Below, in pieces: positions 1 through 5,952 of a stretch of DNA of 9,244 nt. Positions within the stretch are counted from its first letter, which is position 1. Each line of letters starts with the position of its first letter. Made by a program: the position numbers and the translations under genes. The DNA comes from CAZIMM01 sp964540415 (GTDB lineage Bacteria; Bacillota; Clostridia; Oscillospirales; Acutalibacteraceae). The notes below the pieces were generated by a model. That model worked only from the letters and a program-made list of their open reading frames with translations, was not told the DNA's origin and did no database searches. The stretch covers positions 1-9,244 of the forward strand of contig CAZIMM010000085.1 in the NCBI GenBank assembly GCA_964540415.1, read 5' to 3'.

Positions 1-1
1 T

Positions 2-463
2 GAAAGAATTGCGGATTACGGCGCTGCCGTTGAGGCGGTTGAAAGCTTCCTGCCCTATGTTGACAACTGGGCAACATGCGACTCAATGTCACCCAAGGTG
101 TTCAAAAAGCATTTGCCGGAGCTGCTCGGAAGAATAAAGACATGGCTTGATTCCGGCAAAACCTACACCGTTCGCTTTGCCGTTGAGATGCTCATGAGCT
201 ATTATCTGGATGAAGATTTCAAGCCTGAATATCTTGACCTCGCCGCGAAAGTCGAGAGTGAGGAATACTATGTCAGAATGATGGTGGCATGGTTTTTCGC
301 AACGGCGCTTGCCAAGCAATACGATGTCACTCTGCCTTATCTGCAAAACCGCCGCCTTGACAGCTGGACTCACAACAAAACAATTCAAAAGGCAGTTGAA
401 AGCTACCGCATAACTGAGGAACAAAAAGAATATTTACGAACTCTTAAGATAAAAGCAGTGTGA
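2..463 (+). CDS. DNA alkylation repair protein, AlkD-like (5' partial)
   Basis: Probable DNA glycosylase of the AlkD/HEAT-like repeat family, which excises alkylated bases such as 3-methyladenine and 7-methylguanine from DNA in the cytoplasm. The frame is open from base 2, so the start lies outside the window and the ATG at 86 is internal. 153 residues are visible, against roughly 220-240 in the family. What I see: an all-helical pattern; the segment VDNWATCD (residues 21-27 of the visible part), whose Trp and Asp four residues apart fit the W/D pair of the AlkD active site; YTVRFAVEML with an Arg at residue 58; a helix rich in Trp and Phe (MMVAWFFATALAKQY); and the C-terminal WTHNKTIQKAVESYRIT block typical of this subfamily. 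It ends at TGA 461-463 just before a terminator. Nothing links it functionally to its convergent neighbours. The family call is confident; the substrate range is not known. Confidence 0.9.
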   Translation, partial: ERIADYGAAVEAVESFLPYVDNWATCDSMSPKVFKKHLPELLGRIKTWLDSGKTYTVRFAVEMLMSYYLDEDFKPEYLDLAAKVESEEYYVRMMVAWFFATALAKQYDVTLPYLQNRRLDSWTHNKTIQKAVESYRITEEQKEYLRTLKIKAV

Positions 464-483
464 ATAAAACAGGAAAACAAAAA

Positions 484-520
484 CACCGCGTCTGACATTT
501 TTGTCCGACGCGGTGATTTT
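484..520. terminator. Bidirectional Rho-independent terminator
   Basis: A perfect 9-bp stem, CACCGCGTC (484-492) with GACGCGGTG (507-515), continues after one mismatch with GAC/GTC around a 6-nt loop. Rightward it is followed by ATTTTG. Leftward it is followed by a stronger U tract (TTTTTGTTTTCC on the minus strand). It lies between the stop codons of two convergent genes, at 463 and 530, so it can serve both; the minus-strand efflux unit has the better tail. Confidence 0.9.
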
Positions 521-529
521 GTTGCAGTA

Positions 530-1726
530 TTATTTTTCCCTGATCGTTATCGCGCCGCCAAGCGCGATTGCAATGAGCGCAATGCCCGAGCCTGCCATAA
601 CAGCCCTTATCGGCACAGCATCAGCCAGCGGCCCGAAAACAACCATCCCAATCGGCAAAAAGCCACTGAACATCGCTGAGTAGAATCCGAATACACGTCC
701 CTGCATCTCGGGCGCGGCGTGCTCCTGAATAATTGTTGTTGATGAGGTCTGAACCGCGGTGAGAGCAACTCCGTAAACGAGCATAAGAACAAGATACACA
801 ACGAAGTTTCTGACAGCGCCCATGCCGACGGCGAGCGCGCCGAAAGCAAAAATCCCGACGAAAAGCGTCTTGAGCCTGCTCCCGAAGCCTCCCCACGAGC
901 TCATGATGATTCCGCCCAGAGCCATTCCCGCAAATCCGACAAGCTCGGTGACGGTGAGATACAAATATTTGTCTCCGTATGTTCTGCTGACAAACAGAGT
1001 TGCCAGAAAGCCTGCCGGAACGCACAAAAAGATGAATGCACCGAATAAAAGCAGAACCCTGCCGAGCAGCCTGTCGGAAAAAGCGTATTTCATGCCGGCA
1101 AGCATATCTGAAAACACAGAGCTTTGTTTGTCCTCCTGCGGGAGGCGCGGAGTGTCAATCCGGACGGCGGACAGCAGACCGATTCCGACAGCGGCGGTTG
1201 CAATGTCAATGAAAAGCGTTGTGTTGAGCGTGCTCACGGTGAGCACCGCTCCCGCGGCAGCAGGTGCCGCAAACTGTACCACGGACTGGAGCGTTGCGTT
1301 GATGCCGTTGAAGCGCATATATTTGTCCTCAGGCACGAGCAAAGGTATCATTGCACTCACTGCAGGTGTTTGTATTCCCGCTCCGACAGAGCGTATCGCC
1401 GAGGTCACGAGCAAGGCATATATCAGATATGAATCTGAGGATATATGCGGCATCAAAAGTGCGAGAACCAGTGTTGCAGCGGCAATTGCGGAATCGGAGA
1501 GTATTATCAGAAACTTTTTTGAATGCCTGTCCGCCCACACGCCCGAAAAGAATGAAACGATGAACTGCGGCACATAGGCGCATACGGTGAGCATTGCAAC
1601 CAGAAAGCCAGAGGAGGTTTTCAGAGTTACAAACCAGACGATTGCAAATTGCACGAGAGAGGAGCCAAACAAAGTTATTGCTTGGCTCGAGAGAAATAAT
1701 ACGATTTTTTTATTGTTTTTGATCAT
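530..1726 (-). CDS. MFS transporter, efflux type (MefA/EntS-like)
   Basis: A 398-residue integral membrane protein of the major facilitator superfamily. It resembles the MFS_3 group of proton-driven exporters (macrolide and siderophore efflux proteins). Seen in the sequence: a short basic N-terminus (MIKNNKK); about 10-12 hydrophobic segments; the loop 2-3 signature GVWADRHSKK (residues 62-71), matching motif A; a central hydrophilic loop near residues 190-215; and in the C-terminal half TSSTTIIQEHAAPEMQGRV (about 327-345), the usual place of the conserved P-x-x-x-Q-G-R-V element of this subfamily. The ATG lies one base after the stop of the AraC-type gene (TAA C ATG), with no evident Shine-Dalgarno sequence. 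It is therefore probably translated by coupling to that gene and cotranscribed with it. The likely job is export of a toxic compound or metabolite sensed by the regulator. The substrate cannot be read from the sequence. Confidence 0.88.
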   Translation of the reverse strand: MIKNNKKIVLFLSSQAITLFGSSLVQFAIVWFVTLKTSSGFLVAMLTVCAYVPQFIVSFFSGVWADRHSKKFLIILSDSAIAAATLVLALLMPHISSDSYLIYALLVTSAIRSVGAGIQTPAVSAMIPLLVPEDKYMRFNGINATLQSVVQFAAPAAAGAVLTVSTLNTTLFIDIATAAVGIGLLSAVRIDTPRLPQEDKQSSVFSDMLAGMKYAFSDRLLGRVLLLFGAFIFLCVPAGFLATLFVSRTYGDKYLYLTVTELVGFAGMALGGIIMSSWGGFGSRLKTLFVGIFAFGALAVGMGAVRNFVVYLVLMLVYGVALTAVQTSSTTIIQEHAAPEMQGRVFGFYSAMFSGFLPIGMVVFGPLADAVPIRAVMAGSGIALIAIALGGAITIREK

Positions 1727-1727
1727 G

Positions 1728-2600
1728 TTATTTGATTGGCATAAGCTCGATGTATCCGCGCCGGCCTATCGGTTCAAGCTGAATTCTCGGATTGTCATTG
1801 TCCCACTGATAGCCGACGCTCTCCGGATTGTATCTTTCGATTGCCGTCCACACCTGAGTGATTGCCTGTTCGTAGTCCTCCTCCTCAAACGGCTCGCCTT
1901 GGAACATCAGGTATTTTGCCTCAGGCAGGTCGATTATGTCGAAACCGTCGGGAACAACACCGTCAAAGTCACTTGCAACTTCAACGCCCTGAACATATTT
2001 CGATGTGCCGGGTTTAATGTATTTGTCCGGCAGCCAGAGACAGACAGGCTCGCCGCACAGGGATTTCATGCTCACGAGCAGCCCCCAGACATCGCAGCCG
2101 ACCTCCTCGCAATAAGAAAAATATTCTTCAGCCTTAATTCCTCTTTTGATGAGAGCCTTGCGCGCGGGCTTTTCGATAATTTGGATGAACACACTTTTGA
2201 CATCTGACATTTCTTTCGGTTCCTTTCTGATATTTTTGGATTTTACGCCGTAAGGTGTGAACAGATAAAGCGGAACGGGGCTTTGGGCGTATTCGTGCGG
2301 GTTGCAGCCGAAGTTGCGCAGGAAGGCTCGCTGATAGCCGTCAACGCTGTTGAAGCCGCATTCAAATGCGACGTCTGCAATTTTCACGCAGGAGTCACGC
2401 AGGCGCAAAGCCGACTTTGAAAGGCGGAGCTTGCGGATATAATCCGCGGGAGTGATGCCCAGAAATCGCACAAACAGACGGTAGGAATACCACGGTGAGT
2501 AAAACGAAGCCGTCGCAAGCTGTGCCGGTGTGATTTCCTCATCAAGATGTTTTGCTATGTAATTCTGCATTCGCTGAACCGCGTTAATCTGTTCTTCCAC
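1728..2600 (-). CDS. AraC-family regulator with GyrI-like effector-binding domain
   Basis: A 290-residue transcription regulator. Residues about 1-106 form the AraC/XylS DNA-binding domain with two helix-turn-helix motifs. The first spans about 22-51 (EEITPAQLATASFYSPWYSY onward). The second spans about 72-104 (VKIADVAFECGFNSVDGYQR onward, ending NPHEY). After a basic linker, residues about 134-288 look like a GyrI-like small-molecule binding domain, with the DGFDIIDLPEAKYLMFQGE segment and a terminal GYIELMPIK strand. This HTH-first order is typical of Rob-like and BmrR-sensor-like activators of drug efflux. The frame is open up to a TTG at 2621, but the GTG at 2600 has a strong GGGGGTG site five bases upstream and gives the usual family N-terminus MEEQINAVQRMQ, so I start there. 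It probably activates its own operon, which includes the next gene, an MFS pump. Confidence 0.9.
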   Translation of the reverse strand: MEEQINAVQRMQNYIAKHLDEEITPAQLATASFYSPWYSYRLFVRFLGITPADYIRKLRLSKSALRLRDSCVKIADVAFECGFNSVDGYQRAFLRNFGCNPHEYAQSPVPLYLFTPYGVKSKNIRKEPKEMSDVKSVFIQIIEKPARKALIKRGIKAEEYFSYCEEVGCDVWGLLVSMKSLCGEPVCLWLPDKYIKPGTSKYVQGVEVASDFDGVVPDGFDIIDLPEAKYLMFQGEPFEEEDYEQAITQVWTAIERYNPESVGYQWDNDNPRIQLEPIGRRGYIELMPIK

Positions 2601-2605
2601 TTTTT

Positions 2606-2612
2606 CACCCCC
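2606..2612 (-). promoter_or_regulatory. Ribosome binding site deciding the GTG start at 2600
   Basis: The minus strand reads GGGGGTGAAAAAGTG, a close match to the anti-Shine-Dalgarno partner GGAGGTGA, five bases before GTG 2600-2598. The in-frame TTG at 2621 has no comparable site, so the seven extra codons are probably untranslated. Confidence 0.75.
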
Positions 2613-2622
2613 GACAAGCAAA

Positions 2623-2651
2623 AGTATATCAAAACCGAACGGAATAGTCTC
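2623..2651 (-). promoter_or_regulatory. Possible extended -10 promoter for the AraC-MFS unit
   Basis: On the minus strand TGATATACT (-10 TATACT at 2623-2628 with an upstream TG) lies 17 bases after GAGACT (2646-2651), a weak -35 that matches only GAC. An imperfect dyad, AGTC-TC-GACT (2646-2655), overlaps the -35 and could be a regulator site. The predicted start of transcription near 2616 leaves almost no leader before the ribosome site, which lowers confidence. If the promoter is false, the unit would be read through from the GH-like gene upstream, since I see no terminator between them. Confidence 0.35.
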
Positions 2652-2672
2652 GACTGTTTTTGCCCTCTTTGA

Positions 2673-4865
2673 TTATGAGAGTGTGACGGTGATATCTTCA
2701 CCGCGGCTTTCAAAGCCGAGCAGGGCAGTCCGGCTTTCTTCATCGTATCGGCAGGAGACCTCTGTGCCGTTGTCCGCTTCGGCGGATGTGACTTGGAATG
2801 GTGTCCGCAGGCGTATGAAAGCGTTCAGATTTGACGCGCCGTGAAGCGTCATGCAGATTTTCCTGCTTTCGCTTGAAAGTGACAGCACCCTCACCGAAGT
2901 TCCGACAATCCGCAATTCTTCTTCAATTTTATTCAAATCAAATAACAGCCCGTTCTCACCCGGCAAAATTGTTTTTTCGGTTGTTAGGGCAAAATCGGGA
3001 GTGAGCATATCGGCAAACAAGCCCTTCAGAACAAGCGGCTCATCGTTCACGCTTTCGTCGAGAACTGCGGCGGCAATGTAAGCACCGCGTGGCTGAATCA
3101 GGTGGTTTGCAAACCTCCACCCGCGTCCCTTTTTGCCGATAACCTCCTTGAAAAAGCTTCTGTATTCATCCGCATTCTCCTTTGAAAAACAGAAGCGCGC
3201 CGGATTTGTTTCCCAAACTGCAAAGGTGCCGCTGCCGACAGAATATATATTCCTGCCGTTTATTGGCTCAACTCCGAGCATTTCAAACAGATGCTCGGCG
3301 GGATTGCTGTATTTGCCGCTCCACCAGGAGCTGATTGAGTGAAACGGGTCGCTTCCGTCACCGATATAGATGAGCTGACCGCCGTTTCTGACCCATGAGG
3401 CGAGTGCGGCGTTGATGTCGGGGTAATCGGGCTTCATGAATTCATAGCTCAGCACAAGCACGTCAAAGCTGTCCAGACAGCCGCTGTATCTTCTGACATT
3501 GTCGAGCAGAGCCGGGCGCACGGCAAGCCCGTATTTGAGCAGGGGCATTGCAAGCCCGAAAAACATCGGAAGGGCGTTTGACTCCTCAAAGCGGTTCATC
3601 AGTGCGGCATCCGTTTCCTTGCCGGCGAAAAGCTTTGTGCGGAATTCCTCGCATTCCTTTTCATCCTGATGGAGAACCGTCCCAACCTCCTCGGAGGCGG
3701 CAACGCAGGTGTATTTGTCGGGGAAGGTGCGCTGATACAGCGCTGCGTCGCTCATGAGCACACCGACGTTTAAATTCTGCGAGGGCTGTGCTGTTTCAAT
3801 GTCGCCGAGCGTCTGGAACACACCGTTGAGCAGTGAACAATATGCGGGCGGAATCGGTACGGCATCGGGAGAACCGCTCGGATATGACGCGTCAAAAACC
3901 CTGTTCGGCCAGGGGCATATCTCATATGAATTGATTTTTGGATGAAGAAGTGACGCAATGAGCGTTTCAAGATAATTCCGGCGGTAATCATCCCAGTCAT
4001 ATTGCGGGTTGTCTTCAATCGGGTCGTGCAAAAACCACATCTTTTTGCCGGTTGAATTCACAAGCTCCTGCATTATGCCGTATTCGAGAAAAGCGGTTTC
4101 AAAGGTGCGTTCGGCAAACACGCCGTCAAACCAGTTCTTTTCTCTCGACGTGCCTGTCCACACCTGCGCAATGCAGCCGTCAACAGAGGGGATGTCGGCA
4201 AGCTGTCCCTCGGGGCTGACAATTTTCCACTGAGTGTAATTCAGCAGCGAATGAGTCGGAACATAAAAGCGGAGGATGCGGTTGTGCTTTGTCAGCGCAT
4301 ATTCCTTGAGCGCGGAGCTGACGCGCTCAATCGTCCTGCGGTACAAAAAGGCTTTGAGCTTTGCCGCTTTGTAGCAAGCGTCAACGCTTTCGTGCGGCGG
4401 CGACCACGGCTGCCTGTAATACAGCTCGTATTCGCGCTTGAAGGCGGGGGAGTAGCCTGCCCTGTCCCAGAATTCAGGCTCTTCAACGTGAATCGCTTCA
4501 ACTCCGGCGTCAACGGCTGCTTTCAGCTTTTCGGTTATGTAATCGGCAAAGGCTATTGTCGGCACCATGTAGGGCGTGTTGACCCCGTGAAGAATCTGAT
4601 TGCCGAAACGGTCTGTCTGACTTTCGTCATAGTGCTCTCTGCCGTCGGTTTTTCCGGCAAGATAGTCCTGATATCCGCCCCAGGCAATCCCGGTCATCAG
4701 ATGAACGCGGTAGCCCATTTTTCTGTATGATTCAACACGCTCGGCGGTGGTTTCATTGCAGCGATAAACCATAACAAAGTCACAGCCGAAGTCGATTTTG
4801 CCGTAAAGACCTGCCGAGCACTGATAGCCTGTGCGCTCCTCCGAGCGGTCTCTGATATATGCCAT
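2673..4865 (-). CDS. Putative glycoside hydrolase-like TIM-barrel protein, family unassigned
   Basis: A 730-residue protein without signal peptide or membrane segments, so cytoplasmic. I cannot name its family with certainty. The N-terminal half (about 1-350) looks like a (beta/alpha)8 barrel: strand-like segments DFVMVYR, YRVHLMTGIAWGG, AIHVEEPEFWD (124-134), RILRFYVPTH, GCIAQVWTGTS, KKMWFLHDP (275-282) and INSYEICPWPNRVF (311-324). Glu128/129 and Glu315 sit where clan-A retaining glycosidases carry the acid/base (strand 4) and nucleophile (strand 7); this is inference. Residues about 365-535 resemble the amidotransferase-fold domain that follows the barrel in GH42-type beta-galactosidases (SFDVLVLSYEFMKPDYPDIN, then WVRNGGQLIYIGDG). 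About 590-730 look like all-beta end domains. I start at ATG 4865 because AAAGGAG lies eight bases upstream; the frame continues to TTG 4886. It is divergent from an SGNH esterase, consistent with glycoside breakdown. Confidence 0.6.
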   Translation of the reverse strand: MAYIRDRSEERTGYQCSAGLYGKIDFGCDFVMVYRCNETTAERVESYRKMGYRVHLMTGIAWGGYQDYLAGKTDGREHYDESQTDRFGNQILHGVNTPYMVPTIAFADYITEKLKAAVDAGVEAIHVEEPEFWDRAGYSPAFKREYELYYRQPWSPPHESVDACYKAAKLKAFLYRRTIERVSSALKEYALTKHNRILRFYVPTHSLLNYTQWKIVSPEGQLADIPSVDGCIAQVWTGTSREKNWFDGVFAERTFETAFLEYGIMQELVNSTGKKMWFLHDPIEDNPQYDWDDYRRNYLETLIASLLHPKINSYEICPWPNRVFDASYPSGSPDAVPIPPAYCSLLNGVFQTLGDIETAQPSQNLNVGVLMSDAALYQRTFPDKYTCVAASEEVGTVLHQDEKECEEFRTKLFAGKETDAALMNRFEESNALPMFFGLAMPLLKYGLAVRPALLDNVRRYSGCLDSFDVLVLSYEFMKPDYPDINAALASWVRNGGQLIYIGDGSDPFHSISSWWSGKYSNPAEHLFEMLGVEPINGRNIYSVGSGTFAVWETNPARFCFSKENADEYRSFFKEVIGKKGRGWRFANHLIQPRGAYIAAAVLDESVNDEPLVLKGLFADMLTPDFALTTEKTILPGENGLLFDLNKIEEELRIVGTSVRVLSLSSESRKICMTLHGASNLNAFIRLRTPFQVTSAEADNGTEVSCRYDEESRTALLGFESRGEDITVTLS

Positions 4866-4873
4866 TTTCACAG

Positions 4874-4880
4874 CTCCTTT
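4874..4880 (-). promoter_or_regulatory. Ribosome binding site deciding the ATG start at 4865
   Basis: The minus strand has AAAGGAG followed by eight bases (CTGTGAAA) and ATG. The upstream in-frame TTG at 4886 would begin translation before this site, so the ATG is preferred. Confidence 0.85.
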
Positions 4881-4901
4881 TACCAAATTATGGACAAAAA
4901 T

Positions 4902-4930
4902 ATTATAACAAAAAACATTTCGTATGTCGA
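4902..4930 (-). promoter_or_regulatory. Promoter of the GH-like gene
   Basis: On the minus strand TCGACA (4925-4930) is followed by exactly 17 bases and a consensus TATAAT (4902-4907). This lies 37 bases before the ATG at 4865 and fits a sigma-A promoter. A small dyad, ATTTC (4917-4921) with GAAAT (4932-4936), brackets the -35 and could be a regulator site. Confidence 0.75.
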
Positions 4931-4954
4931 GGAAATTATTAAGAATAACATTGC

Positions 4955-4983
4955 TTGCAAAAAAAAGAAAAGCATGATATCAT
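4955..4983 (+). promoter_or_regulatory. Promoter of the SGNH hydrolase gene
   Basis: TTGCAA (4955-4960), a 17-base A-rich spacer, then TATCAT (4978-4983) preceded by TG at 4975-4976, an extended -10. The -35 boxes of this promoter and of the divergent one are 24 bases apart, so one bound regulator could affect both. The gene's AAGGAG site follows at 4996-5001, six bases before ATG 5008. Confidence 0.7.
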
Positions 4984-5007
4984 CTGTGTAAAAACAAGGA
5001 GAAATAA

Positions 5008-5805
5008 ATGGATATTTCAGATTTCACCGCGCTGCCGGGTGAAAAACCGCTTGACAGAATAGTTGCGGACGGCGGCTTTTGCGGCATCTTCAGAACCGTC
5101 GGCTGTGTCGGGGACAGTCTGTCCTCCGGCGAGTTTGAATCGCTCGATGAAAACGGGAATAAGCATTATCATGATTTTTACGATTATTCGTGGGGGCAGT
5201 ATTTTGCGCGCATGGCGGGGCTGAAGGTGTTCAATTTTTCCCGCGGCGGCATGACGGCAAAGGAATACTGCGAAAGCTTTGCACAGTCAAGCGGTTTCTG
5301 GAATCCGGATTTGGCGTGCCAGGCGTATATCATAGCTCTGGGCGTGAACGATATCAACTGCTCCGACGGAGACCTCGGCAGTGTTGCCGACATTGACCCG
5401 GAGAATTACGGAAACAACAAGCCGACATTTGCCGGCTTTTACGCGCAGATAGTTCAGCGGCTTGCGGAAATAAGCCCCGGAGCGTTTTTCTTTTTTGTGA
5501 CAATCCCAAGGGACGGCGGCGACGCCCGGAATACACGCCTGTGCGATTGCCATTCCGAACTTCTTAACGAACTTGCGCATTTCTTCCCGAATTCGTATGT
5601 CATAGACCTGAGAAAATACGGGCCGGATTATGACGCGGAATTTAAACGCTGTTTTTATTTGGGCGGCCACATGAACCCATGCGGCTATCTGCTCACGGCA
5701 AAGATGATTGCGTCATACATAGACTTTATCATCCGCCATAATATTGAGGACTTCAGTCAGGTCGGTTTCCACGGAACGCCTTACGGCTATAAGGAAAGAA
5801 CATGA
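5008..5805 (+). CDS. SGNH/GDSL-family hydrolase (probable carbohydrate esterase)
   Basis: A 265-residue cytoplasmic hydrolase with no signal peptide. The family cleaves ester bonds; many members of this kind deacetylate sugars. Family blocks are visible: block I VGCVGDSLSSGE with the nucleophile Ser37; block II FSRGG with an oxyanion Gly at 80/81; block III ALGVND with Asn114; and block V YLGGHMNPCGY with His221. The usual Asp three residues before the catalytic His is replaced by Leu218 (LGGH instead of DxxH), so it may work with a Ser-His dyad or take its acid from elsewhere. The start is fixed by AAGGAG six bases before ATG. The gene is monocistronic, has its own promoter and is followed by a strong terminator. 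It diverges from the GH-like gene, which suggests joint work on an acylated glycoside. The fold call is firm; the substrate is inferred. Confidence 0.85.
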   Translation: MDISDFTALPGEKPLDRIVADGGFCGIFRTVGCVGDSLSSGEFESLDENGNKHYHDFYDYSWGQYFARMAGLKVFNFSRGGMTAKEYCESFAQSSGFWNPDLACQAYIIALGVNDINCSDGDLGSVADIDPENYGNNKPTFAGFYAQIVQRLAEISPGAFFFFVTIPRDGGDARNTRLCDCHSELLNELAHFFPNSYVIDLRKYGPDYDAEFKRCFYLGGHMNPCGYLLTAKMIASYIDFIIRHNIEDFSQVGFHGTPYGYKERT

Positions 5806-5890
5806 CAGGAAAAGACCGATGCTTCGTTAAACAGTAATTAAAGCAGCACACAAACGTGTTGAAGAACGGCTGTGTGCCGACAAAAGAAAG

Positions 5891-5938
5891 CGGGCTGTAT
5901 CTTTCACCGAGACCCGGTGTAGGATACAGCCCGTTTTT
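5891..5938. terminator. Bidirectional Rho-independent terminator with inner hairpin
   Basis: An 11-bp perfect stem, CGGGCTGTATC (5891-5901) with GATACAGCCCG (5923-5933), encloses a second small hairpin, CACCG (5905-5909) with CGGTG (5915-5919). Rightward it is followed by TTTTTATT, a good U tract for the SGNH gene. Leftward it is followed by CTTTCTTTTG, usable for the PHP gene, whose stop is at 5953-5955. It sits between two convergent stops. Confidence 0.92.
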
Positions 5939-5952
5939 ATTGCTGGTGAATA

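Noticed and set aside
86..463. A start for the repair gene at ATG 86
   Set aside because: The frame stays open to base 2 and the upstream residues belong to the family (they include the VDNWATCD block), so the ATG is internal.
822..1577. A 251-codon open frame on the plus strand
   Set aside because: Lies entirely antisense to the MFS transporter; its sequence has no domain-like pattern and there is no good ribosome site. It is a by-product of the real gene's codon use.
1587..2207. A 206-codon open frame on the plus strand
   Set aside because: Antisense across the end of the AraC-type gene and the start of the MFS gene, both of which are clear families.
2817..2830. TGAAAGCGTTCAGA resembles a catabolite (cre) site
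   Set aside because: It is inside the 3' coding part of the GH-like gene, away from any promoter, and has a mismatch; chance is likelier.
4251..4730. A 159-codon open frame on the plus strand
   Set aside because: Antisense to the N-terminal half of the GH-like gene, with no promoter or ribosome site of its own.
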